A DNA stretch of 64,000 bases, taken from a bacterium (lineage in GTDB: Bacteria > UBP14 > UBA6098 > B30-G16). The DNA lies in assembly GCA_030613005.1 (NCBI GenBank), contig JAUWMV010000008.1:1-64000 (forward strand), given 5' to 3'. Each line of letters opens with the position of its first letter. The stretch's first letter is position 1. The position numbers were made by a program, and so were the translations under genes. Of the stretch, positions 45,600-55,096 are shown piece after piece. The notes beneath the pieces were generated by a model. It was not told the origin of the DNA. It ran no database searches and saw nothing but the letters and a program-made list of their open reading frames with translations.

Positions 45600-48500
45600 C
45601 TATTCTCGCTCAATCCCTTTCCAAACAGCGATCTTGCGCATAACTACTTTATCGCCGAAATCAACAACAGCAATGTATCCGCCGTTTGCTACAACTTCCC
45701 CTTTATCATTCTTACCATCCCAAATAATTTCACCTGCTCTGGAATCGCTTTTAAGGTTCTTTTTACCAGTCCAGACCAAATTACCAAACATATCATAAAT
45801 TTCAATTTTAACAATTGCACCCATTTCTTTTGCCTTAAGCATTATATGGGTAATCTCATTGGTGCTCGGATCGAACGGATTAGGGAAATTTATTACTTCT
45901 TTATCTGAAGGATCGATTATAATCTTATATGTTCTTGTTTCAGAGGGATTCTCCGCTCTGTCGAGAACTTGTGCATAAAGCAGTCTAGCGCCTTCTCTCA
46001 ATGCATCCATGTGCTCATCTGATAACACTGCACCTACTGGATAGTATGGTTCGTCTGCAGCATGATATAACACTACAGGAATGTCAGGACTAAATTGCAG
46101 TATTTGATTATTATAGTCGAAATCAGGAGACTCATCTACCATAAGGGCATATACTACTCCCGGATTTGTATCCTTAGGATCGAAAATTGTAATCTGCACA
46201 TTGCTCCTATCTGACCAGTTAGGATCACCGGAATCTTCATCTCGAGCTTCTATTTTTTCCATAGTCGGAGGAATTGTGTCCAAAATTATATCATCGTGAT
46301 TTACAGGACTTTTATAGCTTCTATATTTAACTTGACAGAAAACATTTTTAGTTTCATTAACCAGCGATGCAAATTCAAACTCAGAGGTTCTGCTGAATAT
46401 AATCCATGAGCGCGAATGTAAAGCCTCTTTGGATTCTGCGAACCGCATCGAGTCAGGTTCATCGACCGTGTTTATAACTGTAATTACCGTTTTACTATTT
46501 GTAAATTCACTATCGAGAGTGTCATTAGGAGCTACAACTTTGAAATCAAACTTATTCCATATCTTAAGGGAATCCACTATACTCGCATTACCTGCAGAAT
46601 CGACTACGACTACACCGATTTTATACAGGATTCCCGGATCTAGTAAATCAGCCATTGGGAAGAAAACGTTATAATCGTCTTCTCCAACATCCCAGCTTCT
46701 ATTGTAAACAGAACATAGTTTTGTGTCAATTTCCGCAACATGGAAACATACTTTCCAAAGATGTGGTTCAACTATATACATTGGAATTGTATCAGGGAAT
46801 CTCGTGGTATCATAGAATTCAAGTGGATTGAAAGAGAAATTTGGAGGAGTAATGTCGTAACCACCGTTAACAACTGAATTACGCCAGTTACCAGCACCAT
46901 CCATTGCACCACCAATAATACGGAAAGCAGCTTCTGTTGTATCTATGATTAACTCGATACTATCGTTCGGATATCGAACTACAATTCCAGAATCGATGGG
47001 TAGATAAGATCGTCCGGGGTCCCATAATGTCGATGCGAATGGACCAAGGAAATGTAAGGAATCCACACCAGATAATTCGTCGGTTGCGAGTGGTATCGAT
47101 GCATAAATTTCTCTCTCATTTGCCCAACCCATATGAGCTTTCCAAATGTTTGGCCACATTTCGAATGAAGTTGTATCCCAAACGGTAAAACCTTCTGGAA
47201 TTTCTGGGAGTGTTTGATCTAATATTATCGAATCTTTAAACATAGGAGAAACTGTATGAGCAACGGATCTTATCCAACCATAGACAACTTTTATTCCATC
47301 TCCAGCAGATAAAGTATGTGTAACATCGGTGCCATGAAGATATTCTATCCATCTTGGATCCTCTGGTGGGATTGGCATAGTATCCATAGACAAATAATAT
47401 GATTCACCGGTTTGACCAGTTACATCAAATTTAATACCTACAATTGTCGAATTAGTATATTGTGTAATCTGGGGTCTATCCAGATCGTAAAGAGTCATCG
47501 ATGCTGAAATTTCCTTACTGTATCTGATCGATGCATGTGCCATAAGGCTTATATTCCCGGCATTGTCTTTTACTGCAATATAAAGCGTTTTTGTATCTCC
47601 TGGTTCCTCGAGGAAAGTATATGTATCTATACCGGTGGAATTGAACTCTCTCCATCGTGTAGATAGGTCACCGGGCCAATGTCCGGGATTCTCAAAGAAG
47701 GCTACGTAAGCTGGTATATATGGATCATCTGAAGCATCGGTCTCTACAATAATTGTTAGACTATCAGTTTGATCGGAGGATCCAGAGTTTAAATCGCGAA
47801 GAGTTACCAAACTTATTTCTGGTCTCTTTGTATCTAACGTTATTTCAAAATATTTTTCAAGCGACCAATTTCCTGCCGAATCTTGAACGAACCCATTAAC
47901 TCTATAACGACCATCACTACCAGGAAGATCGAAATTCAATGGTTCTGCAAAAATCCAGGGATCAGTTATCTCAAGCGCATCAACCTGGATTTTTCTCATA
48001 TATATTCCTGTACCGTCAGGGAACCCTGGGATAGCTCTATCATATGCAGAAAAAATAGCTTTCACATTAGCTTTATTTGTATAGTGTGTATCCGCAATCT
48101 CAGAAGTGTCACTGCCATCAAATCCAGTTGAAATATCTAGAACTTTGAAATCATCAAGAATGGGATTTCTAGTGTCAAGAATTATACAGCGAGTATCTGG
48201 GTCAGTAAAAGGACCATATTCGCTATAACCTCTCGCGATAATGCATCTTTCCCCATCTCCCTCAGAGAAATCGTGAACGATTGTTGTGTCTTCTCCGGGA
48301 GATAACGGTTCTACATCGTATCTAACTTCGATATGACCGTCATTGAGTATTATGTAATGTATATCATCATTATAACTAATGGTTACATTAACTCTTGTAG
48401 AATCAGTATAAGTTCCAGTTAGATCTGGTCCGTTAATATCTTTGATGCTTATAAGTTCTACAATACCATTGAAAGGATTGTAACATATTGAATCGTGTGC

Positions 48501-50213
48501 AGCATTTGAGATATTACCTGCGGAATCCTTAACAACAACCCAAATATGCATCCAGTCACCCTCGGAAAACCCACTGAACCCAAAACTAACTGTATCATCA
48601 AAATCACGCCACTCAGTATCTGGAATGTTAGACAAATCGGCATAATTCTGTGTAAGATACATTTTATAGAATGATGTACTACTGGGATTAGGTACAGTAT
48701 TAATTAATACGTTCTCAACATCGGTCGAATCGAAAGGCAATCTTGTCGATAAATCAAGAATAGTTACCGAGAGTAAGGATGGTGGGTTAGTATCGAGAAT
48801 AATATTACCTATTTTAGATGTAGAATAGTTACCAGCAAAATCCTTTAGCTTAACATAGAACTCTCTTAACCCATCACCAGGATTCATTATATAAAGATAA
48901 TGTTCAACTGGAAGGTATTTAAACACCTGTAAATTATCAAGAAAAGTTGGACCTTCAGATACATACACACTCTCAACACCTGATGCATAAATATCACCAA
49001 ATCGTGGTGGGTCTGTTGCATTAAATGGCTCGACCCATATATTTACACTGTTAGTATAACCGTTTTCGGCAGGGACATCTGTGGAATGCGGTGTTAGTGT
49101 AGTATCAGTCGATAGTACTCTGTTAAATTCCGGGTTTCGAGTATCGATGTTAATTGTAGCCTTAGGAGCTAAAACATCCTCAACATTTTCCGCTGAGTCG
49201 ATAGCCTGAAGGAATATTTCATAATGTCCATCGGATACGGGACTAAATAAAAGACTATCGATAATGTTAAGAGCACCAAAATATTCTCTTACAATATATT
49301 CTGTAATAAGCCCAAAATCTTTTGTATACAATATTTTAATAATATCCACACCACTATATAAATCACCACCATCGAAAAATAGAGAACAGTAAGGCACAGT
49401 GTAATACGTCAAAAGCCCCGATGTTTCTATATTAGACCAGGGTTTTTCCGTGTCGAATCTTGTCCATGTTTGCATATCGGCTAAACCACCAGGAACGCTG
49501 TTGGGATCTATTGTATTACCCAACCTATCCTCACCCGCTAAATAGAATTCATAGTATCCATCACCACCGACGGATGCGGAATTAAAACTCACTGAAGAAG
49601 AAATTGGTGATCCACCAGGAAGTGATTCATCACCATATAGAGTCCAGGTGGATGTGGAATCAGTTCTGAAGTATATGTGAATTTTTCTTACGTCACTAAC
49701 AACTGCATCTTCTGTCTCAAAGAATATGTCCTTTCGAACAACATTAGTCCATCTATTTAATGTATCTATAGCAACAGTTGGTGGTGTATTATCTTGTCGA
49801 GAACATGTGTAACGAGACCAATCGGAAAAAACCCATATTCTCTCTGATATCCTTTGCCTATATTGTATTCTATAACAATATCTAACCCCACTTCGTAGTG
49901 CATCATCCGCAGGACTGGCATCAAGATTCAATCCTATTGTATATCTATTCCCGGGAGTACTCGATGTGGGAATAGGGAAAATAGAATAAATTGGATCGAC
50001 TAAATCTGGGAAAACAGGAATTCCATCTGCCTCAACAACCTGGATATGAAGAGCAATTGTAGAATCGGTGGCAGCACTGGGTGGTAACGACCAGCTCAGT
50101 TCGCAAGTAGTACCCTTTGTATAATCAGGAAGAAGATTCAATGTCGGAGCTGGAATCCCCAAAGCTAAGCCGACAAGGGCAAATATGCATCCTATTATTA
50201 TATTCCACCTCAT
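45600..50213 (-). CDS. Giant secreted Ig-like repeat protein with sorting domain
   Basis: A 1537-residue secreted protein with signal NIIIGCIFALVGLALGIPA. The body is a tandem array of Ig-like modules, each about 100-150 residues, marked by the recurring IILDTxxP (for example ILDTNPPSLL, IILDTRNPIL, ITLDTKRPEI, IILDTIPPTM) followed by VxxxDLxTGxxD and TNxxxV strands. The C-terminal about 85 residues (NFPNPFDPSTNEI...IEIYDMFGNLVWTG...KIAVWKG) form a FlgD-like T9SS sorting domain. SD AAGGAG. A stalk-like adhesin or surface-layer role is likely but unproven. Confidence 0.85.
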   Translation of the reverse strand: MRWNIIIGCIFALVGLALGIPAPTLNLLPDYTKGTTCELSWSLPPSAATDSTIALHIQVVEADGIPVFPDLVDPIYSIFPIPTSSTPGNRYTIGLNLDASPADDALRSGVRYCYRIQYRQRISERIWVFSDWSRYTCSRQDNTPPTVAIDTLNRWTNVVRKDIFFETEDAVVSDVRKIHIYFRTDSTSTWTLYGDESLPGGSPISSSVSFNSASVGGDGYYEFYLAGEDRLGNTIDPNSVPGGLADMQTWTRFDTEKPWSNIETSGLLTYYTVPYCSLFFDGGDLYSGVDIIKILYTKDFGLITEYIVREYFGALNIIDSLLFSPVSDGHYEIFLQAIDSAENVEDVLAPKATINIDTRNPEFNRVLSTDTTLTPHSTDVPAENGYTNSVNIWVEPFNATDPPRFGDIYASGVESVYVSEGPTFLDNLQVFKYLPVEHYLYIMNPGDGLREFYVKLKDFAGNYSTSKIGNIILDTNPPSLLSVTILDLSTRLPFDSTDVENVLINTVPNPSSTSFYKMYLTQNYADLSNIPDTEWRDFDDTVSFGFSGFSEGDWMHIWVVVKDSAGNISNAAHDSICYNPFNGIVELISIKDINGPDLTGTYTDSTRVNVTISYNDDIHYIILNDGHIEVRYDVEPLSPGEDTTIVHDFSEGDGERCIIARGYSEYGPFTDPDTRCIILDTRNPILDDFKVLDISTGFDGSDTSEIADTHYTNKANVKAIFSAYDRAIPGFPDGTGIYMRKIQVDALEITDPWIFAEPLNFDLPGSDGRYRVNGFVQDSAGNWSLEKYFEITLDTKRPEISLVTLRDLNSGSSDQTDSLTIIVETDASDDPYIPAYVAFFENPGHWPGDLSTRWREFNSTGIDTYTFLEEPGDTKTLYIAVKDNAGNISLMAHASIRYSKEISASMTLYDLDRPQITQYTNSTIVGIKFDVTGQTGESYYLSMDTMPIPPEDPRWIEYLHGTDVTHTLSAGDGIKVVYGWIRSVAHTVSPMFKDSIILDQTLPEIPEGFTVWDTTSFEMWPNIWKAHMGWANEREIYASIPLATDELSGVDSLHFLGPFASTLWDPGRSYLPIDSGIVVRYPNDSIELIIDTTEAAFRIIGGAMDGAGNWRNSVVNGGYDITPPNFSFNPLEFYDTTRFPDTIPMYIVEPHLWKVCFHVAEIDTKLCSVYNRSWDVGEDDYNVFFPMADLLDPGILYKIGVVVVDSAGNASIVDSLKIWNKFDFKVVAPNDTLDSEFTNSKTVITVINTVDEPDSMRFAESKEALHSRSWIIFSRTSEFEFASLVNETKNVFCQVKYRSYKSPVNHDDIILDTIPPTMEKIEARDEDSGDPNWSDRSNVQITIFDPKDTNPGVVYALMVDESPDFDYNNQILQFSPDIPVVLYHAADEPYYPVGAVLSDEHMDALREGARLLYAQVLDRAENPSETRTYKIIIDPSDKEVINFPNPFDPSTNEITHIMLKAKEMGAIVKIEIYDMFGNLVWTGKKNLKSDSRAGEIIWDGKNDKGEVVANGGYIAVVDFGDKVVMRKIAVWKGIERE

Positions 50214-50253
50214 ATTTTTATCTCCTTTTCATTATTATTTGCAATTATTAATA

Positions 50254-53200
50254 TTATCTAATTAAAATGACATTACTTACTGAACTGAATTTTTGCCCAG
50301 AGGCATCGACTATATACACACCGCTGGGTAAAGCACGATCTGAATTATCTTTTCCATCCCACATAAGATTCAATATGCCCGGTTGAACAATGTCATTGTA
50401 AAGTTCTCTAACTGTTTTGCCTCTGATATCTCTAATGGAAACTGTAATCATATCCTTAGAGGGTACCGTAATCGCAATATTAACTTGAGCATTGAAAGGA
50501 TTAGGATATGAATTAATATTGAATACTAAAGGCTTTGGATCATAAGAAACTTCATATTTACCTGCTTGAAGTGGATATACATCGCCTTCATTAAGCTCAT
50601 AATGAATACCCATTCCTGAAATTTCCCATCTACCGTCAAGTAAACTTTGAACAGTTAGGTTAGTCTCTTCTGGAACCTCAACAGTCCAATTCCCTGAATA
50701 TGACAATCCTTTTAAAAGCATTTCATCCTCATCACCAACAATATAAGACGGATAAGTTGTGGTCGGTAACGGAGGCATAATTACGTCGTAACCGTCGATG
50801 GCAAATTTCAACTTTTGGCAACCAAAAACTAAACTTGCATCAATAGGAAAATTAACAAAGCTCTTCATGGATCCACTATACCGTATATTTACTGTGGCAT
50901 CTGCGGATAAAAGCATAAAATAGCCTTTTCCAGGTTGTAACTCTTCAGTGCTCACGAATCCTGAATCTGGATGATAACCTAAGACATTAGTTCGAGGATA
51001 AAACGCTTCCAGAGGATTAACAGTAAAAACAGCATTACAGGCTGGATCTCTTTTCGATAGCCCTCCAATTATATGCCAACCACTACCGGTCAATCTTAAC
51101 GAAAGCGATGGTATGCTATATCCATCAATAGTCTGATAGTGATCAACAATGCTGAGAATCCAATATCCAACTCCAACTTCGAGATCATAGGCATTTTCAT
51201 ACATTCTAGTTGCCGTATTATATTTGAAACAGTTGCCCAAAGGAATGTATGGGAATATTTCGTCTAACCTCATACTTGAAGGTATTAAAGGAAGACTAAT
51301 TAGATTCCAACCTCTATAAAAATGGATTGTGTCACTTTTACCTCTAAATAATGTATCTTCAAACTCAATCCATTGTGAATATGCGCTTTCGTTACCATAT
51401 TGGTCTATTGTAGCAATATGGAAAAATCTAAATGGTGCACCAACAATGATCGTATCTGGAAGTCTAATCGTGTCTCGTCTAATAGGTTTTTCTCTCCAAA
51501 CAAGAAGAGAGTCACCGGTGCACAACCATTCTGCTGCTGCTGTATGTTCTACTCTATACTTATTGAAATCAGACCAGCCAGGTGGTCCATAACCTGAAGG
51601 TGTAATATCTGTCCATTCAACAACAATCCAAATTTTACTATCATACGCAATATCCATATATACAGTATCAATTTCCACTGGATATGGCGGTGTGTGAGGT
51701 GCAAATCCTTTTTGTCGTGGTTCGGATAGATCTTCTGATAAATTACCAAAACTATCGGCTACAACAATTGAATAGTAATTAGCTCTGAAATTATCCGCAG
51801 GATCTGGATCGTCATCGATAAATTCGTAGGAGGGTGCACCGCTGTGAGATATCGATGCAACTAGGTCACCAATATTACCTTCAATACTCGATCTATAAAT
51901 ATTATAAGATTCAACACCAATACCATCGTCAAAAGAACCGGGAAATGTAACGCTTATCAAAAGTTCGTTCGTGCATTCGGCAATAGATTTAAGATCGTTA
52001 GCCATTACCGCCCGAGGTGGTGTTTGATCAAAATGTGTGACAACATAATTAGAAACAGCCTCGTTATTAATATTATCCCAAACCCAAACTCTAAAGAAGT
52101 ATGGGCCCTCAGATATTCCATGAACAACGCATGTTAATGTATCCCAATCTGTACAATCGTAATCATCTGGATTTGAGAGTGCAGCGTCATGAATCGACGA
52201 GAACACATAACTTACTACTTCATCAGTAAATCCACTTCTTCGAGACTGTTCAATCATCAAACGAGTAATATCACAATGACTTGTATCTATTATTGATAAA
52301 ACAACAGAGTCACCTTCACTCCACCGAGGTAGATCGATGAGTATCGGTGGAGCAACGCTTTTATCCGATTTCGTGCGAGTTCCCCCTCCGAATATGTAAT
52401 GACCGATATGGTCAAAAAACAGGAGATAATAATAGTATTCTTTCCCATCTTCAATAAATTCACCCATGTCCCACCAATAATAGTATCCTGTATCTTTATA
52501 TTCTTCAATATTAAATACTTTAATATAAGAACGAGTAGTATCCAATATCGCCTCATCTTCAAGAGTATCGAATTCATCTGCCAAAAGCCTATAAAGTCGG
52601 ATTTCGCCTAATCCCGTTCCGCAATCTATTTCATCCTCAAAAGAAGTCCAAAATCGGATTACAATATCCCCATCATCGTTGGGATTCGCAACAATGCTAT
52701 CTGCACCTCTTAAAGGACCATATATATCCGATATAACAATTTCTCTTTTATTATACCACTCTAAAATAGTATCGGGGTATGTCGACCTTGCTCGTATTCC
52801 GAATATGTATCTATGGCAATCTTCCATTGGCCAATCGTGATGAGGTTGATCCCGCCAGGCTGAAAGAAATGTGTCCCCCTCAGCTACATCTATTAATCTG
52901 TATTGATATTGCATTTCCGGTCTCGGATAACAATGTTTGCTACTTTTTACTGTATAAAAGTCAGTTGTAATAACATTCGGAATTGGTTCGAGAATAGCAC
53001 ACATTGGCATACCACACTCCCCCGGACCCGATGTTACTACTTCGTGCCAAGGATTACCAGTTCTGGGGTGATAACCAAGTGGCCCAGGAGGTAATCCTGC
53101 GCTATCGAAAGGCACAACGACATAATAGTATCTCTTTCTAAGTTCTATCGATTCATCTGTATAGAAATACAATATTGATCCGTCTTCGAAAACCGAATCG

Positions 53201-53736
53201 ATAGCAAGTGTAATATTATCGATAACACTAACTTTGCGTGGATCTGTAAACCGATATATTTTGTACATATGGATTGCAGACGCATTATCCTCAGCTCTTT
53301 CCCAGATAAGCTCGACCCTCTGAGGTGGATCACCGCAGTAAAGAGCAATGAAGTATGGCACTACATTCGGTGGTTTTGTGTCATGAGTGATATCGATGGG
53401 AGCTGACCAATCTGAAGTATCTGCTCCAAAGGTTGCTCTAACTCGATACCAATATCTTTCACCGTCGTTGGCATTCAAAAATTTGCATGTATCCGCTTCA
53501 ATGAATACTGTTGTTGAATCTGAACCACCAAAACTTTGATGTATGCGTCTAAATTGATATTTAGTGCCCGTGGGATTTCCGCTGCATGCCGAGTCGACTT
53601 TTACAGTTATCGAGACATATGGATAATAATAATGTCCTAATACTGGTGGATTCATAAGTTCTGCACATAAAGGTCCTATCTGCCCTAAAGCTAAGGAAAA
53701 TGCCAAGAGCATTGTTAAAAAAACCAGCTTCCTCAT
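50254..53736 (-). CDS. Giant secreted FN3-like protein with WNLISLP modules and sorting domain
   Basis: A 1160-residue exported protein. The ATG at 53736 has a GGGGGAG SD and opens onto signal RKLVFLTMLLAFSLALGQ; an in-frame start 24 codons upstream lacks an SD. The body has fibronectin III-like segments (RIHQSFGGSDSTTVFIEA, EYYYYLLFFDHIGHY). Residues about 800-960 carry two copies of the module that runs from WNLISLP or WHIIGG to VGVGYWIL or PGKGYFML, as in the protein at 32231-34063. The C-terminus (NSYPNPFNAQVNI...VSIRDIRGKTV...LPSGVYIVDASG) is a type A sorting domain. Confidence 0.85.
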   Translation of the reverse strand: MRKLVFLTMLLAFSLALGQIGPLCAELMNPPVLGHYYYPYVSITVKVDSACSGNPTGTKYQFRRIHQSFGGSDSTTVFIEADTCKFLNANDGERYWYRVRATFGADTSDWSAPIDITHDTKPPNVVPYFIALYCGDPPQRVELIWERAEDNASAIHMYKIYRFTDPRKVSVIDNITLAIDSVFEDGSILYFYTDESIELRKRYYYVVVPFDSAGLPPGPLGYHPRTGNPWHEVVTSGPGECGMPMCAILEPIPNVITTDFYTVKSSKHCYPRPEMQYQYRLIDVAEGDTFLSAWRDQPHHDWPMEDCHRYIFGIRARSTYPDTILEWYNKREIVISDIYGPLRGADSIVANPNDDGDIVIRFWTSFEDEIDCGTGLGEIRLYRLLADEFDTLEDEAILDTTRSYIKVFNIEEYKDTGYYYWWDMGEFIEDGKEYYYYLLFFDHIGHYIFGGGTRTKSDKSVAPPILIDLPRWSEGDSVVLSIIDTSHCDITRLMIEQSRRSGFTDEVVSYVFSSIHDAALSNPDDYDCTDWDTLTCVVHGISEGPYFFRVWVWDNINNEAVSNYVVTHFDQTPPRAVMANDLKSIAECTNELLISVTFPGSFDDGIGVESYNIYRSSIEGNIGDLVASISHSGAPSYEFIDDDPDPADNFRANYYSIVVADSFGNLSEDLSEPRQKGFAPHTPPYPVEIDTVYMDIAYDSKIWIVVEWTDITPSGYGPPGWSDFNKYRVEHTAAAEWLCTGDSLLVWREKPIRRDTIRLPDTIIVGAPFRFFHIATIDQYGNESAYSQWIEFEDTLFRGKSDTIHFYRGWNLISLPLIPSSMRLDEIFPYIPLGNCFKYNTATRMYENAYDLEVGVGYWILSIVDHYQTIDGYSIPSLSLRLTGSGWHIIGGLSKRDPACNAVFTVNPLEAFYPRTNVLGYHPDSGFVSTEELQPGKGYFMLLSADATVNIRYSGSMKSFVNFPIDASLVFGCQKLKFAIDGYDVIMPPLPTTTYPSYIVGDEDEMLLKGLSYSGNWTVEVPEETNLTVQSLLDGRWEISGMGIHYELNEGDVYPLQAGKYEVSYDPKPLVFNINSYPNPFNAQVNIAITVPSKDMITVSIRDIRGKTVRELYNDIVQPGILNLMWDGKDNSDRALPSGVYIVDASGQKFSSVSNVILIR

Positions 53737-53794
53737 AAAGCTCCCCCTTAATTTATCAATTTTTTTGGATATTCTATTAAACTTAACTTTGAAC

Positions 53795-55060
53795 CTATCC
53801 TTGTTCAAGTGAAAAATCCTTTTTTAAAGAATTATTTGAATTTGCATTGACGAAAATCTGCACTCCTTTAATAATTGAATCTGCATACTTTTTAAATATT
53901 TCCAAATATTTTTTCTTTACGGGTGGTCCTGTTGGAAAGGCATACTTTTCTGGATTAACAAACTTTCCGTTTACTGTAACTCTGTAATCAAGATGCGGAC
54001 CAGTGGAAAGCCCTGTAGAACCGACATATCCAATCACCTGTCCTCGTTTTACTTTCACACCTTTCCTGATACCTCGGGTAAACCGCGATAAATGTCCATA
54101 CATAGTTTCAATATTTTCCTTACCGGGGTGTTTTATATGGATAAATTTACCGAACCCTCCTTTCCATCCGCAATATACAATAGTGCCAGAACCTGATGCG
54201 GATACAGGAGTACCAATAGGTGCAGCATAATCTATACCCTTATGTGGTCTGTATATCTTCAGTATCGGGTGAAAACGGCGATAAGAGAAATGAGAACTTA
54301 TTCGACTGAAAACAAGAGGGCATTTTAAATGAGATTTTTTCATCGACTTTCCCTTAAGATTATAATATCCCTCGGTTCCATTAGGGTCAGAATAATATAT
54401 AGCAGTATAAGTTTTCACTCTATCAACTAGTTTTTTAGTTTCCTTATCTCTTTCTTTGTAAGATTTACTATACTCTGCTAAGAGAATTTTTCCAATTCCT
54501 ACAATTTCATCCCTGAAAATAAGTTTCTCGTATACTATTTTAAATCGATCCCCATTGTGAGTCTCAGTGTTAAAATCGATATCATAAGCAAGGACATCTG
54601 TGAAATCATAAATAGCTCTCATTTCAATGGATTTGCTAAACATAGACTCGGATAATGTATTCTCAACAACTCCCTGTGCAGAGAAAATAACTTTTCTCAG
54701 AGGTATTGTATCCTTAGCTACTTGAAATGTATCTCCTATTTTCTTTACAGTATATTTTTCCCATCGAGATCGAGTAACCTTAAATTCTAGAAGATTCTCC
54801 AGGCTATCATATTCAATCGAGAAATGATCCCCAGGATAAATCTTTCCCATATCAAGAACCGATGAAATACGAGAGATTGCTTGATTAACAGCCTTAAACG
54901 GAATGCCACGATCAATTAGAACCTGTGAAAGGGTTTGATTCGAATACACATCGCCTTGAGCAATGCATGTTATCCCCTCAATTGGTTCAACCAAGATAAG
55001 CAGCATGCTTAACACTGCAAACATTGGGATCGAAGAAATTTTATACTTATAAGGACCCAT
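53795..55060 (-). CDS. M23-family cell-wall endopeptidase (MepM-like)
   Basis: A 421-residue exported peptidoglycan hydrolase. After an N-terminal hydrophobic signal/anchor, a LysM/OapA-like segment (about 35-120: TLSQVLIDRGIPFKAVNQAI, IYPGDHFSIEYD) and a linker lead to the LytM zinc peptidase domain (about 265-385) with HKGIDYAAPIGTPV and GPHLDYRV, plus MYGHLSRF, all metal and catalytic residues in place. Cleaves peptide cross-links of peptidoglycan. Sits between the Memo-like and giant secreted-protein genes, suggesting wall remodelling for surface assembly. Confidence 0.92.
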   Translation of the reverse strand: MGPYKYKISSIPMFAVLSMLLILVEPIEGITCIAQGDVYSNQTLSQVLIDRGIPFKAVNQAISRISSVLDMGKIYPGDHFSIEYDSLENLLEFKVTRSRWEKYTVKKIGDTFQVAKDTIPLRKVIFSAQGVVENTLSESMFSKSIEMRAIYDFTDVLAYDIDFNTETHNGDRFKIVYEKLIFRDEIVGIGKILLAEYSKSYKERDKETKKLVDRVKTYTAIYYSDPNGTEGYYNLKGKSMKKSHLKCPLVFSRISSHFSYRRFHPILKIYRPHKGIDYAAPIGTPVSASGSGTIVYCGWKGGFGKFIHIKHPGKENIETMYGHLSRFTRGIRKGVKVKRGQVIGYVGSTGLSTGPHLDYRVTVNGKFVNPEKYAFPTGPPVKKKYLEIFKKYADSIIKGVQIFVNANSNNSLKKDFSLEQG

Positions 55061-55096
55061 TTACATCATTTTTAAAAAAATGGAATCAACATCCTA

